Shown here: in pieces, positions 1-11,234 of the stretch
How positions within the stretch are numbered: position 1 is the stretch's first letter
Layout: every line of letters begins with the position of its first letter
NCBI RefSeq assembly: GCF_904849725.1
Contig: NC_058521.1
Span: 558,206,176 to 558,270,175 of the forward strand
Direction: 5' to 3'
DNA: 64,000 bases
Source: Hordeum vulgare subsp. vulgare
Taxonomy: Eukaryota; Streptophyta; Magnoliopsida; Poales; Poaceae
Made by a program: the position numbers and the translations under genes
The notes under the pieces: model-generated
What the model was told of the DNA's origin: nothing
Seen by the model: only the letters and a program-made list of their open reading frames with translations
Database searches by the model: none

Positions 1-930
1 GCATCAGATATAGGAGCTAACTACAACAGTAGCAAAATACTAATGCAAGCAGTAGGAAGAAAGACATAGGCGATATAGGAATGATCAAGGGGAATTTGCT
101 TGCCTTGCTTCTCTGCGGCAATGGACTGATCGGCAGGGTCGTAGATGTACCCGGCAGCAGCGTCAGTCTCGGGGTCTACCGGTAAGAAGAGGGGGAAGAA
201 ACAATAAATAATAGCACCGATGCAACACAAAACACGACATGGAAAAATATGCAGGCTAGGCATGAGCTAACGCAGGAACATCCGTCATAGACGGGTCGGA
301 AGGATATCTGACGATATTTTCCGGGTCTCGGGCTACTACCGGTTACACTGGAAACGATGGAAACATTCCATGTTTGCTATGCTAGGGACGCGTGACAGAC
401 GAACGGGCCGTGTATCCGGGTTCGTCTCGCTCTGCTGATCAACTTTCATGTTGAAATTATTTTGATCTGACTTACGGATTATTTAATATTAATTTTTAAA
501 GTTTTATTAATTATTTAAGAATTAAAAACAGATTTAAAAGATTTAGTAAAATCCTATTATGACATCATCGCGATGTCAGGCTGACATCACATTTGACCGG
601 TCAACTGACCAGCGGGTCCCGAACGTCATAGGCACAAGTTTTTATTAAGATTAATTATTTATTAATCAGATTAATTCAACGAGGGACCCACGTGTCATAC
701 TCTAATTATGTTAATTAATTATTATAACTAATATATCTATTTATTTATTTATTTAAGAAAAACATTATTTTTAATTATCGCGTGGGGCCTCCCTGTCATT
801 GACAGCGGTGTATTGGCCCCACCGGTAAGTGGCCTAAGGTTATTTCCTCATTTATTTTTATTAGATACCTATCCGTGCAAATACCGTATTCCTCTAAATA
901 CCCAAATACACAAATACATACATCACATCT

Positions 931-950
931 CATACATACATACATACATA
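931..950. repeat. CATA microsatellite
   Basis: Five perfect copies of the 4-base unit CATA, followed downstream by a CT-rich stretch (to about 1060). It lies in element X in what looks like an untranslated leader region. Confidence 0.9.
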
Positions 951-1079
951 CGCATCTAATACACAATTTATTCTTTTTCATTTTTCCTTTCTCTCAACAC
1001 TCATCTCTCTCTCTCTGTTAACAGAGACAGAGAACAATTTTCTCTAACACCACCTAGAAGAACCAAATACTCAAATCCT

Positions 1080-1976
1080 CCTACCGGAGTCTACCCTCGA
1101 CGGATCGAGGCCCCGTTTGCCGGAACGGAACCGTGACGTCGAGGAGAACGGTAAGGTGGGAGGAGCCCGAGGAGGGGCTCACCGACGGTGACGTGACGGC
1201 CCGGTGAAGCCGGAGTTCGCACGTAGTTGACGGTGGGGACGGACGTGGAGGCGGTGACGGTGACGGTGGTGGTGACGTGCCGGCGAGGAGGAGCCGGTGA
1301 GGAGGGCCCCGGTGAGGAGAGGCCCCCGGAGGTGGAGCCGCCGACGGGGAGGGGCGGCCACCATAGAGAGGGCCGCCGGAGATGGACCTCCCGAAGGGGC
1401 CGGCCGCCGAGATGGGGGGGGCCGAGGTGGCCGGCGCCCCTGCCGGCGGGGTGGAGGCCGAGAGGTGGGGGGGTGCCGCCGGGAGAGGATGCTCGGTGGA
1501 GGGAGGCGGCCGTGGGGAGAGGAGGCCGCCGGCGTGGTGAGGGGGACCGAGGGGGGGCCGCCGGTGGGAGGAGGAGTGGCCGCCGGGGGGGGGGGGCTCG
1601 CCGGCGTGGTGAGGGGTGGCCGCCGGTGGGAGGAGGAGTGGCCGCCGGGGGGGGGGGGGCTCGCCGACGTGGTGAGGGGTGGCCGCCGGCCGGTGGGAGA
1701 GGGGCGGCCAGGGAGGGGCGAGATGGGGGAGAGGGGCGACAGGAGGGGAGGGAGTTGGGGCGAGATGGGGGGGTGTCGGTGGGGTGGGGAGGGTCACGAG
1801 AGGGGAGGGAGAGGTGGCGGCGTGGGGGTGGGGCCCCCCACGAGGGGGGGCTGGCGGCGGCGCCCAGGGGGGGGGAGGGAGTTGGCGTGGGGGGGTGGCG
1901 CCAGGAGGGCGTTAGGGTTTGGGGGGGGGGGGGCGGCTGGGCCACTTGGCCCAGATTGGGCCGGCTGGGGGGGGGC
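1080..1976 (+). repeat. G-rich low-complexity block of element X
   Basis: About 900 bases are very rich in G on the plus strand, with many runs of four or more G, including a run of about 14 near 1920-1933. Long open frames cross it on both strands, but their translations are only Gly/Arg/Glu or Pro/Ser/Ala low complexity, so they follow from composition and are not called as genes. The density of G runs could support G-quadruplexes on the plus strand. Confidence 0.75.
1556..1680. repeat. 62/63-bp tandem duplication in the G-rich block
   Basis: Two nearly identical units, 1556-1617 and 1618-1680, both start GGCCGCCGGTGGGAGGAGGA and end GTGGTGAGGGGT. A third, diverged copy begins at 1681. The units differ mainly in the length of an internal G run, as expected from replication slippage. 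Confidence 0.8.
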
Positions 1977-2455
1977 TTTCTTCCTCTTTTTTTTTTGTTT
2001 GTTTTGTTTTGTTTTTATTTTGTTTTCTCTTTTTTTTTATTATTATTATTACTTCTTCTAATCCCTTTTTCTTTATTCTATTCTTATTTACTTTTCTTTC
2101 ATCGTTTATTATTTATACTCTTAGTCCTTTCTTTTGTTTATTTATCTTCATTTACTATATCTCTTTACTTATTTTGTTGAAGCCCCTTTCTTAATATATC
2201 GGGATCATCAACGATTCCAAAAGTACCCGACTTGATATTATAATTTGTTAGGGAATCTTTACAACTCCCCGACGTTGTTATCTCAACAACACGAAGATCT
2301 TTTCATGTTTGACTTAATCCCGAAGCTTCGAACTATGATTCGGTTTCAATCATCACGAGAACATTGTTATAGTTAGCGGTGACGTGGCATCATTAGCGGG
2401 TGATCACTGTAGCTTAATTACAATCACTACTGTAGCAAAAGTCGAGGATGTCACA

Positions 2456-2460
2456 CGTCC
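2456..2460. other. Right-hand candidate target-site duplication of element X (CGTCC)
   Basis: The five BARE bases immediately after the LTR terminus of X. The partner copy should lie at the unseen left end of X. Position is inferred by aligning both BARE LTRs. Confidence 0.45.
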
Positions 2461-4125
2461 TCACGTCCCTCGATCCGCCCCGCGAACAATCCTGCGATCA
2501 GTCCCACGATCTAGTACCGAACGGACGGCACCTCCGCGTTCAGCACACGTACAGCTCGACGATGATCTCGGCCTTCTTGATCCAGCAAGAGAGACGGAGA
2601 GGTAGAAGAGTTCTCCGGCAGCGTGACGGTGCTCCGGAGGTTGGTGATGATCTTGTCTCAGCAGGGCTCCGCCCGAGCTCCGCAGAAACGCGATCTAGAG
2701 GAAAAACTATGGAGGTATGTGGTCGGGTAGCCGTGAGAAAGTCGTCTCAAATCTGCCCTAAAAGCCCCATATATATAGGAGGAGGGAGGGGGACCTTGCC
2801 TTGGGGTCCAAGGGACTCACAAGGGGTCGAGCGAGCCAAGGGGGGGAGGACTCCCCCCCCCAAACCGAGTTGGACTTGGTTTGGTGGGAGGAGTCCCCCT
2901 CCCTTCCCACTTCTTCCCTTTTTTTTTCTTTTCCTTTGATTTTCTTCTCTTGGCGCATAGGCCCCTTTGGGGCTGTCCCACCAGCCCACTAAGGGCTGGT
3001 GTGTCTCCCCAAAGCCTATGGGCTTCCCCGGGGTGGGTTGTCCCCCCCGGTGAACTCCCGGAACCCATTCGTCATTCCCGGTACATTCCCGGTAACTCCG
3101 AAAACCTTCCGGTAATCAAATGAGGTCATTCTATATATCAATCTTCGTTTCCGGACCATTCCGGAAACCCTCGTGACGTCCGTGATCTCATCCGGGACTC
3201 CGAACAACATTCGGCAACCAACCATATAACTCAAATACGCATAAAACAACGTCGAACCTTAAGTGTGCAGACCCTGCGGGTTCGAGAACTATGTAGACAT
3301 GACCGGAGAGACTCCTCGGTGAATATCCAATAGCGGGACCTGGATGCCCATATTGGATCCTACATATTCTACGAAGATCTTATCGTTTGAACCTCAGTGC
3401 CAAGGATTCATATAATCCCGTATGTCATTCCCTTTGTCCTTCGGTATGTTACTTGCCCGAGATTCGATCGTCGGTATCCGCATACCTATTTCAATCTCGT
3501 TTACCGGCAAGTCTCTTTACTCGTTCCGTAATACAAGATCCCGCAACTTACACTAAGTTACATTGCTTGCAAGGCTTGTGTGTGATGTTGTATTACCGAG
3601 TGGGCCCCGAGATACCTCTCCGTCATACGGAGTGACAAATCCCAGTCTTGATCCATACTAACTCAACTAACACCTTCGGAGATACCTGTAGAGCATCTTT
3701 ATAGTCACCCAGTTACGTTGCGACGTTTGATACACACAAAGCATTCCTCCGGTGTCAGTGAGTTATATGATCTCATGGTCATAGGAATAAATACTTGACA
3801 CGCAGAAAACAGTAGCAACAAAATGACACGATCAACATGCTACGTCTATTAGTTTGGGTCTAGTCCATCACGTGATTCTCCTAATGACGTGATCCAGTTA
3901 TCAAGCAACAACACCTTGTTCATAATCAGAAGACACTGACTATCATCGATCAACTGGCTAGCCAACTAGAGGCATGCTAGGGACGGTGTTTTGTCTATGT
4001 ATCCACACATGTAAATGAGTCTTCATTCAATACAATTATAGCATGGATAATAAACTATTATCTTGATACAGGAATTATAATAATAACAATACACTTATTA
4101 TTGCCTCTAGGGCATAATTCGAACA
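2456..4125 (-). repeat. 3' LTR of BARE copy 1, truncated by element X
   Basis: It aligns with 9564-11234 of the 5' LTR at roughly 99 percent by eye. The inner end has TTCGAACA where the other LTR has TTCCAACA, a single change in the terminal region. The TATA-like stretch is at 2771-2778. Confidence 0.93.
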
Positions 4126-4138
4126 GTCTCCCACTTGC
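4126..4138 (-). other. Polypurine tract of BARE copy 1
   Basis: On the minus strand, CAAGTGGGAGAC directly abuts the 3' LTR. This is the usual second-strand primer position in Copia elements. Confidence 0.85.
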
Positions 4139-4177
4139 ACTAGAGTCAATAATCTAGCCATCACATCACTATGTGAA

Positions 4178-7100
4178 TTACATTGTAATAAATCTAACAC
4201 CCATACAGTTCTGGTGTCGATCATGTTTTGGCCGTGGAAGAGGTTTAGTTAGCGGGTCTGCTACATTCAGATGTGTGTGCACTTTGCATATATTTACGTC
4301 CTCCTCCTCGACGTAGTCGCGGATGAGGTTGAAGCGTCGTTTGATGTGTCTGGTCTTCTTGTGAAACCTCGGTTCCTTTGCTAAGGCAATGGCACCAGTG
4401 TTGTCACAGAACAAGGTTATTGGATCCAATGCACTTGGCACCACTCCAAGATCCGTCATGAACTGCTTCATCCAGACACCCTCCTTAGCCGCCTCCGAGG
4501 CAGCCATGTACTCTGCTTCATATGTAGAATCTGCTACGACGCTTTGCTTGGAACTGCACCAGCTTACTGCACCCCCATTAAGAATAACTACGTATCCGAT
4601 TTGCGACTTAGAGTCGTCCGGATCTGTGTCAAAGCTTGCATCGACGTAACCTTTTACAGCAAGCTCTTCGTCACCTCCATACACGAGAAACATCTCCTTA
4701 GTCCTTTTCAGGTACTTCAGGATATTCTTGACCGCCGTCCAGTGATCCACTCCTGGATTACTCTGGAACCTACCTGCCATACTTATGGCCGGGCTAACAT
4801 CCGGTCTAGTGCACAGCATTGCATACATGATAGAGCCTATGGTTGAAGCATAGGGGACGGAGCGCATATGCTCTCTATCTTCTTCAGTTGCTGGGCACTG
4901 AGTCTTACTCAATCTCGTACCTTGTAACACTGGCAAGAACCCTTTCTTGGACTGTTCCATTTTGAACCTCTTCAAAACTTTATCAAGGTATGTGCTTTGT
5001 GAAAGTCCTATCAGGCGTTTTGATCTATCCCTATAGATCTTAATGCCTAGAATGTAAGCAGCTTCTCCTAGGTCCTTCATAGAGAAACTTTTATTCAAGT
5101 AACCTTTTATGCTCTCCAAAAGCTCTACGTTGTTTCCAATCAGTAATATGTCATCCACATATAATATTAGAAACGCCACAGAGCTCCCACTCACTTTCTT
5201 GTAAATACAAGATTCTCCAACCACTTGTATAAACCCAAATGCTTTGATCACCTCATCAAAGCGTTTGTTCCAACTCCGAGATGCTTGCACCAGTCCATAA
5301 ATGGATCGCTGGAGCTTGCATACCTTGTCAGCATTTTTAGGATCGACAAAACCTTCGGGTTGCATCATATACAACTCTTCCTTAAGGAAACCGTTAAGGA
5401 ACGCCGTTTTGACATCCATCTGCCAGATTTCATAATCGAAAAATGCAGCTATTGCTAACATGATTCTGACGGACTTAAGCATCGCTACGGGTGAGAAGGT
5501 CTCATCGTAGTCAACTCCTGGAACTTGTGAAAAACCCTTTGCCACAAGTCGAGCTTTATAAACGGTCACATTACCGTCAGCGTCCGTCTTCTTCTTAAAG
5601 ATCCATTTGTTCTGAATAGCCTTGCGGCCCTCAGGTAGTATCTCCAAAGTCCACACTTTGTTCTCATACATGGATCCTATCTCGGATTTCATGGCTTCTA
5701 GCCATTTGTTGGAATCTGGGCCCACCATTGCTTCTTCATAATTTGCAGGTTCATTGTTGTCTAACAACATGATTGATAAGACGGGATTACCGTACCACTC
5801 TGGAGCAGCGCGTGATCTCGTCGACCTGCGTGGTTCAACAGAAACTTGAACTGGAGTTTCATGATCATCATCATTAACTTCCTCCTCAACCGGCGTCGCA
5901 ATGACAGAGGTTTCCCCTTGCCCTGCGCCACCATCCAGAGGGATGAGAGGTTCGACAACCTCGTCAAGTTCTATCTTCCTCCCACTCAATTCTCTCGAGA
6001 GAAACTCCTTCTCGAGAAAAGTTCCGTTCTTAGAAACAAACACTTTGCCCTCGGATTTGAGATAGAAGGTGTACCCAACTGTCTCTTTTGGGTAACCTAT
6101 GAAGATGCATTTTTCCACTTTGGGTTCCAGCTTTTCAGGCTGAAGCTTTTTGACATAAGCATCACATCCCCAAACTTTAAGAAACGACAACTTTGGTCTT
6201 TTGCCATACCACAGTTCGTATGGTGTCGTCTCAACGGATTTCGATGGTGCCCTATTTAAAGTGAATGCAGCTGTTTCCAATGCATAACCCCAAAATGATA
6301 ACGGCAAATCAGTAAGAGACATCATAGATCGCACCATCTCTAACAAAGTACGATTACGACGTTCGGACACACCATTACGTTGTGGTGTTCCAGGCAGTGT
6401 TAACTGCGAAACAATTCCACATTGTCTTAAGTGAGTACCAAACTCGAAACTCAGATACTCACCCCCACGATCAGACCGTAGGAACTTGATATTCTTGTTA
6501 CGATGATTTTCCACTTCACTCTGAAATTGCTTGAACTTTTCAAATGTTTCAGACTTGTGCTTCATCAAGTAGACATAACCATATCTACTTAAATCGTCAG
6601 TCAAGGTGAGAAAATAACGATATCCGCCGCGTGCCTCCACGCTCATTGGACCACATACATCGGTATGTATGATTTCCAACAAGTCACTTGCACGCTCCAT
6701 TGTTCCGGAGAACGGAGTCTTAGTCATCTTGCCCATAAGGCATGGTTCGCACGTGTCAAGTGAATCGAAGTCAAGTGACTCCAAAAGTCCATCAGCATGG
6801 AGTTTCTTCATGCGCTTTACACCAATATGACCCAAGCGGCAGTGCCACAAAAATATGGCGCTATCATTGTTTACTCTAACTCTTTTGGTCTCAGTGTTAT
6901 GTATATGCGTATCGCTATCAAGATTCAATATGAACAATCCTCTCACATTCGGTGCATGACCATAAAAGATGTTACTCATAGAAATAGAACAACCATTATT
7001 CTCAGACTTAAAAGAGTAACCGTCTCGCAATAAACAAGATCCAGATATAATGTTCATGCTCAACGCAGGCACTAAATAACAATGATTTAAGTTCATCACT

Positions 7101-8158
7101 AATCCCGATGGTAGCTGAAGTGACACTGTGCCGACGGTGATTGCATCAACCTTGGAACCGTTTCCTACGCGCATCGTCACTTCGTCTTTCGCCAGCCTTC
7201 GTTTATTCCGCAGTTCCTGCTTCGAGTTGCAAATGTGAGCAACAGAACCGGTATCAAATACCCAGGCACTACTACGAGAGCCGGTTAAGTACACATCAAT
7301 AACATGTATATCAAATATACCTGATTTTTCTTTGCCCGCCTTCTTATCTGCCAGATACTTGGGGCAATTGCGCTTCCAGTGACCCATACCCTTGCAATAG
7401 AAGCACTCTGTTTCAGGCTTAGGTCCAGCTTTGGGCTTCTTCGGCGGATTGGCAACAGGCTTGCCGCTCTTCTTCGAATTGCCCTTCTTTCCTTTGCCGT
7501 TTCTCTTGAAACTAGTGGTCTTGCTCACCATCAACACTTGATGCTCTTTACGGAGTTCAGACTCTGCGACTTTCAGCATCGCAAACAACTCGCCGGGAGA
7601 CTTGTTCATCCCTTGCATGTTGTAGTTCAACACAAAGCCTTTATAGCTTGGCGGCAGTGATTGAAGGATTCTGTCAGTGATAGCTTCCTGCGGGAGTTCA
7701 ATCCCCAGTTCAGCTAGACGGTTTGAGTACCCAGACATTTTGAGCACATGTTCACTGACAGACGAGTTTTCCTCCATCTTGCAAGCATAGAATTTATCGG
7801 AGGTCTCATACCTCTCGATCCGGGCGTTCTTCTGAAATATAAACTTCAACTCCTGGAACATCTCAAATGCTCCATGACGCTCAAAGCGACGTTGAAGTCC
7901 CGGTTCCAAGCCATACAAGACTGCACATTGAACTATTGAGTAGTCCTCCTTACGTGCTAACCAAGCGTTCTTAACATCCTGATCAGCCGTAGCGGGTGGT
8001 TCATCTCCTAGCGCAGCATTAAGGACATAATCCTTCTTTCCAGCTTGTAAGATTAGCTTAAGATTACGAGACCAGTCTACAAAGTTGCTTCCATCATCTT
8101 TCAACTTAGCCTTCTCTAGGAACGTATTAAAATTCAGGATGACACTTGCGTGAGCCAT
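4178..8158 (-). CDS. BARE/Angela-type Gag-Pol polyprotein, uninterrupted (1326 aa)
   Basis: One open frame encodes the full Copia polyprotein. Gag occupies about residues 1-285 and includes a CX2CX4HX4C zinc knuckle (C252 to C265) that binds the element RNA. Protease carries FDTGS at 301-305. The integrase N-terminal zinc site uses H439, H444, C470 and C473; the catalytic triad is D500, D563 and E599. Reverse transcriptase has the D915 motif (QMDVKTAFLNG) and YVDD at 1000-1003. RNase H shows YVDAS near 1171-1175, EAEYMAA near 1214 and CDNTGA at 1251. The order PR-INT-RT-RH defines Copia, and the length is close to that of BARE-1. The start was chosen as the first ATG of the frame, matching the Gag start seen in copy E. 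I saw no frameshift or missing catalytic residue. The products would act in cytoplasmic virus-like particles and integrate cDNA in the nucleus. Confidence 0.95.
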   Translation of the reverse strand: MAHASVILNFNTFLEKAKLKDDGSNFVDWSRNLKLILQAGKKDYVLNAALGDEPPATADQDVKNAWLARKEDYSIVQCAVLYGLEPGLQRRFERHGAFEMFQELKFIFQKNARIERYETSDKFYACKMEENSSVSEHVLKMSGYSNRLAELGIELPQEAITDRILQSLPPSYKGFVLNYNMQGMNKSPGELFAMLKVAESELRKEHQVLMVSKTTSFKRNGKGKKGNSKKSGKPVANPPKKPKAGPKPETECFYCKGMGHWKRNCPKYLADKKAGKEKSGIFDIHVIDVYLTGSRSSAWVFDTGSVAHICNSKQELRNKRRLAKDEVTMRVGNGSKVDAITVGTVSLQLPSGLVMNLNHCYLVPALSMNIISGSCLLRDGYSFKSENNGCSISMSNIFYGHAPNVRGLFILNLDSDTHIHNTETKRVRVNNDSAIFLWHCRLGHIGVKRMKKLHADGLLESLDFDSLDTCEPCLMGKMTKTPFSGTMERASDLLEIIHTDVCGPMSVEARGGYRYFLTLTDDLSRYGYVYLMKHKSETFEKFKQFQSEVENHRNKNIKFLRSDRGGEYLSFEFGTHLRQCGIVSQLTLPGTPQRNGVSERRNRTLLEMVRSMMSLTDLPLSFWGYALETAAFTLNRAPSKSVETTPYELWYGKRPKLSFLKVWGCDAYVKKLQPEKLEPKVEKCIFIGYPKETVGYTFYLKSEGKVFVSKNGTFLEKEFLSRELSGRKIELDEVVEPLIPLDGGAGQGETSVIATPVEEEVNDDDHETPVQVSVEPRRSTRSRAAPEWYGNPVLSIMLLDNNEPANYEEAMVGPDSNKWLEAMKSEIGSMYENKVWTLEILPEGRKAIQNKWIFKKKTDADGNVTVYKARLVAKGFSQVPGVDYDETFSPVAMLKSVRIMLAIAAFFDYEIWQMDVKTAFLNGFLKEELYMMQPEGFVDPKNADKVCKLQRSIYGLVQASRSWNKRFDEVIKAFGFIQVVGESCIYKKVSGSSVAFLILYVDDILLIGNNVELLESIKGYLNKSFSMKDLGEAAYILGIKIYRDRSKRLIGLSQSTYLDKVLKRFKMEQSKKGFLPVLQGTRLSKTQCPATEEDREHMRSVPYASTIGSIMYAMLCTRPDVSPAISMAGRFQSNPGVDHWTAVKNILKYLKRTKEMFLVYGGDEELAVKGYVDASFDTDPDDSKSQIGYVVILNGGAVSWCSSKQSVVADSTYEAEYMAASEAAKEGVWMKQFMTDLGVVPSALDPITLFCDNTGAIALAKEPRFHKKTRHIKRRFNLIRDYVEEEDVNICKVHTHLNVADPLTKPLPRPKHDRHQNCMGVRFITM

Positions 8159-9400
8159 GATCTACAACACAAATATATTCAAAGTGGACTTAGACTATGT
8201 TCAAGATAATTAGAGTTCAACTTAATCAAATTATATGCTAAACTCCCACTCAAAAAGTACATCTCTCTAGTCATTTGAGTGGTTCATGATCCACTTACAC
8301 TATCCCAAGTCCGATCATCACGTGAGTTGAGTATAGTTTCAGTGGTAAGCATCCCTATGCTAATCATATCAACTATATGATTCATGATCGACCTTTCGGT
8401 CTCATGTGTTCCGAGGCCATGTCTGCACATGCTAGGCTCGTCAAGCTTAACCCGAGTGTTCCGCGTGCGCAACTGTTTTGCACCCGTTGTATGTGAACGT
8501 TGAGTCTATCACACCCGATCATCACGTGGTGTCTCGAAACGACGAACTGTAGCAACGGTGCACAGTCGGGGAGAACACAATTTCGTCTTGAAATTTTAGT
8601 GAGAGATCACCTCATAATGCTACCGTCGTTCTAAGCAAAATAAGGTGCATAAAAGGATTAACATCACATGCAATTCATAAGTGACATGATATGGCCATCA
8701 TCACGTGCTTCTTGATCTCCATCACCAAAGCACTGGCACGATCTTCTTGTCACCGACGCCACACCATGATCATCCATCAACGTGTTGCCATCGTGGTTGT
8801 CGTGCTACTTATGCTATTACTACTAAAGCTACATCCTAGCAAAATAGTAAACGCATCTGCAAGCACATATGTTAGTATAAAGACAACCCTATGGCTCCTG
8901 CCGGTTGCCGTACCATCGACGTGCAAGTCGATATTTCTATTACAACATGATCATCTCATACATCCAATATATCACATCACATCGTTGGCCATATCACATC
9001 ACAATCATACCCTGCAAAAACAAGTTAGACGTCCTCTAATTTTGTTGTTGCATGTTTTACGTGGTGACCAAGGGTATCTAGTAGGATCGCATCTTACTTA
9101 CGCAAACACCACAACGGAGATATATGAGTTGCTATTTAACCTCATCCAAGGACCTCCTCGGTCAAATCCGATTCAACTAAAGTTGGAGAAACCGACACTT
9201 GCCAGTCATCTTTGAGCAAAGGGGGTTACTCGTAACGATGAAACCAGTCTCTCGTAAGCGTACGAGTAATGTCGGTCCAAGCCGCTTCAATCCAACAATA
9301 CCGCGGAATCAAGAAAAGACTAAGGAGGGCAGCAAAACGGACATCACCGCCCACAAAACCTTTTGTGTTCTACTCGAGAAGACATCTACGCATGAACCTA
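8159..9400 (-). other. Untranslated leader of BARE copy 1
   Basis: About 1.24 kb between the primer site and the Gag start. BARE elements are known for a long leader with dimerisation and packaging signals; I could not locate those signals by eye. No supported gene here; open frames on the plus strand are antisense chance frames. Confidence 0.75.
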
Positions 9401-9412
9401 GCTCTGATACCA
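9401..9412 (-). other. Primer binding site, initiator tRNA-Met type
   Basis: TGGTATCAGAGC on the minus strand, one base inside the 5' LTR, matches the 3' end of plant initiator tRNA-Met. Confidence 0.93.
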
Positions 9413-9413
9413 C

Positions 9414-11234
9414 TGTTGGGGAACGTCGCATGGGAAACAAAAATTTTCCTACGCGCACGAAGACCTATCATGGTGATGTCCATCTACGAGAGGGATGAGT
9501 GATCTACGTACCCTTGTAGATCATACAGCAGAAGCGTTAGAGAACGCGGTTGATGTAGTGGAACGTCCTCACGTCCCTCGATCCGCCCCGCGAACAATCC
9601 CGCGATCAGTCCCACGATCTAGTACCGAACGGACGGCACCTCCGCGTTCAGCACACGTACAGCTCGACGATGATCTCGGCCTTCTTGATCCAGCAAGAGA
9701 GACGGAGAGGTAGAAGAGTTCTCCGGCAGCGTGACGGTGCTCCGGAGGTTGGTGATGATCTTGTCTCAGCAGGGCTCCGCCCGAGCTCCGCAGAAACGCG
9801 ATCTAGAGGAAAAACTATGGAGGTATGTGGTCGGGCAGCCGTGAGAAAGTCGTCTCAAATCTGCCCTAAAAGCCCCATATATATAGGAGGAGGGAGGGGG
9901 ACCTTGCCTTGGGGTCCAAGGGACTCCCAAGGGGTCGGCCGAGCCAAGGGGGGGAGGACTCCCCACCCAAACCGAGTTGGACTTGGTTTGGTGGGAGGAG
10001 TCCCCCTCCCTTCCCACTTCTTCCCTTTTTCTTTTTCTTTTCCTTTGATTTTCTTCTCTTGGCGCATAGGCCCCTTTGGGGCTGTCCCACCAGCCCACTA
10101 AGGGCTGGTGTGTCTCCCCAAAGCCTATGGGCTTCCCCGGGGTGGGTTGTCCCCCCCGGTGAACTCCCGGAACCCATTCGTCATTCCCGGTACATTCCCG
10201 GTAACTCCGAAAACCTTCCGGTAATCAAATGAGGTCATCCTATATATCAATCTTCGTTTCCGGACCATTCCGGAAACCCTCGTGACGTCCGTGATCTCAT
10301 CCGGGACTCCGAACAACATTCGGCAACCAACCATATAACTCAAATACGCATAAAACAACGTCGAACCTTAAGTGTGCAGACCCTGCGGGTTCGAGAACTA
10401 TGTAGACATGACCGGAGAGACTCCTCGGTGAATATCCAATAGCGGGACCTGGATGCCCATATTGGATCCTACATATTCTACGAAGATCTTATCGTTTGAA
10501 CCTCAGTGCCAAGGATTCGTATAATCCCGTATGTCATTCCCTTTGTCCTTCGGTATGTTACTTGCCCGAGATTCGATCGTCGGTATCCGCATACCTATTT
10601 CAATCTCGTTTACCGACAAGTCTCTTTACTCATTCCGTAATACAAGATCCCGCAACTTACACTAAGTTACATTGCTTGCAAGGCTTGTGTGTGATGTTGT
10701 ATTACCGAGTGGGCCCCGAGATACCTCTCCGTCATACGGAGTGACAAATCCCAGTCTTGATCCATACTAACTCAACTAACACCTTCGGAGATACCTGTAG
10801 AGCATCTTTATAATCACCCAGTTACGTTGCGACGTTTGATACACACAAAGCATTCCTCCGGTGTCAGTGAGTTATATGATCTCATGGTCATAGGAATAAA
10901 TACTTGACACGCAGAAAACAGTAGCAACAAAATGACACGATCAACATGCTACGTCTATTAGTTTGGGTCTAGTCCATCACGTGATTCTCCTAATGATGTG
11001 ATCCAGTTATCAAGCAACAACACCTTGTTCATAATCAGAAGACACTGACTATCATCGATCAACTGGCTAGCCAACTAGAGGCATGCTAGGGACGGTGTTT
11101 TGTCTATGTATCCACACATGTAAATGAGTCTTCATTCAATACAATTATAGCATGGATAATAAACTATTATCTTGATACAGGAATTATAATAATAACAATA
11201 CACTTATTATTGCCTCTAGGGCATAATTCCAACA
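9414..11234 (-). repeat. 5' LTR of BARE copy 1
   Basis: Complete 1821-bp LTR with TG...CA ends. The U3 end (minus strand from 11234) reads TGTTGGAATTATGCCC and the U5 end reads CGTTCCCCAACA. It should drive transcription of the element. A short imperfect hairpin (GCC/GGC plus ATTAT/ATAAT around CTAGA) lies at 11206-11227 near the U3 end. Confidence 0.95.
9877..9885 (-). promoter_or_regulatory. TATA box of the BARE 5' LTR
   Basis: A TATATATA run lies on the minus strand inside the LTR, upstream of the GA-rich sequence; the same run is kept in the other LTR (2771-2778) and in the solo LTR (26459-26466). BARE LTRs are known to use TATA-box promoters. Confidence 0.6.

Larger units (their letters stand above)
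1..2455 (+). mobile_element. Element X: 3' end of an unassigned LTR retrotransposon (probable Gypsy LTR)
   Basis: Nothing here codes convincingly. The block ends in GATGTCACA at 2455, a TG...CA-type LTR terminus, and the next base resumes a BARE LTR in the middle of its sequence: 2456 aligns with 9564 of the intact BARE LTR. This is the expected right-hand junction of an LTR element inserted in that LTR; its left end lies outside the window. Inside are an AT-rich part (about 480-780), a CATA microsatellite, a CT-rich leader-like stretch near 960-1060, a very G-rich block (1080-1976) and a pyrimidine-rich block (1977-2190). No LTR start was found. Plus orientation is inferred from this order only. 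Family not recognised. Confidence 0.55.
2456..11234 (-). mobile_element. BARE-1/WIS/Angela-type Copia retrotransposon, copy 1
   Basis: A Copia element read on the minus strand: 5' LTR 9414-11234, primer site 9401-9412, leader 8159-9400, one long polyprotein gene 4178-8158, polypurine tract 4126-4138 and 3' LTR 2456-4125. The 3' LTR lacks its last 150 or so bases because element X is inserted there. The LTR termini (TGTTGGAATTATGCCC and CGTTCCCCAACA) are those of the BARE-1/WIS/Angela group, which is specific to Triticeae and transcriptionally active in barley and wheat. By eye the LTRs differ at about 15 sites in 1670, so the insertion is recent. It sits inside element A; the right flank starts ATTTT, and the left copy of the duplication is outside the window. 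Confidence 0.93.

Noticed and set aside
21..263. 80-codon minus-strand frame with hydrophobic ends
   Set aside because: No homology recognised, no start context, and it lies in element X next to other chance frames.
1081..2180. Long open frames on both strands in the G-rich block (up to 317 codons)
   Set aside because: Products are Gly/Arg/Pro low complexity followed by Phe/Leu runs; they follow from base composition and no domain is visible.
5846..6259. Plus-strand frames inside the BARE polyprotein gene
   Set aside because: Antisense shadows of a well-supported gene; equivalent shadows occur in element E.
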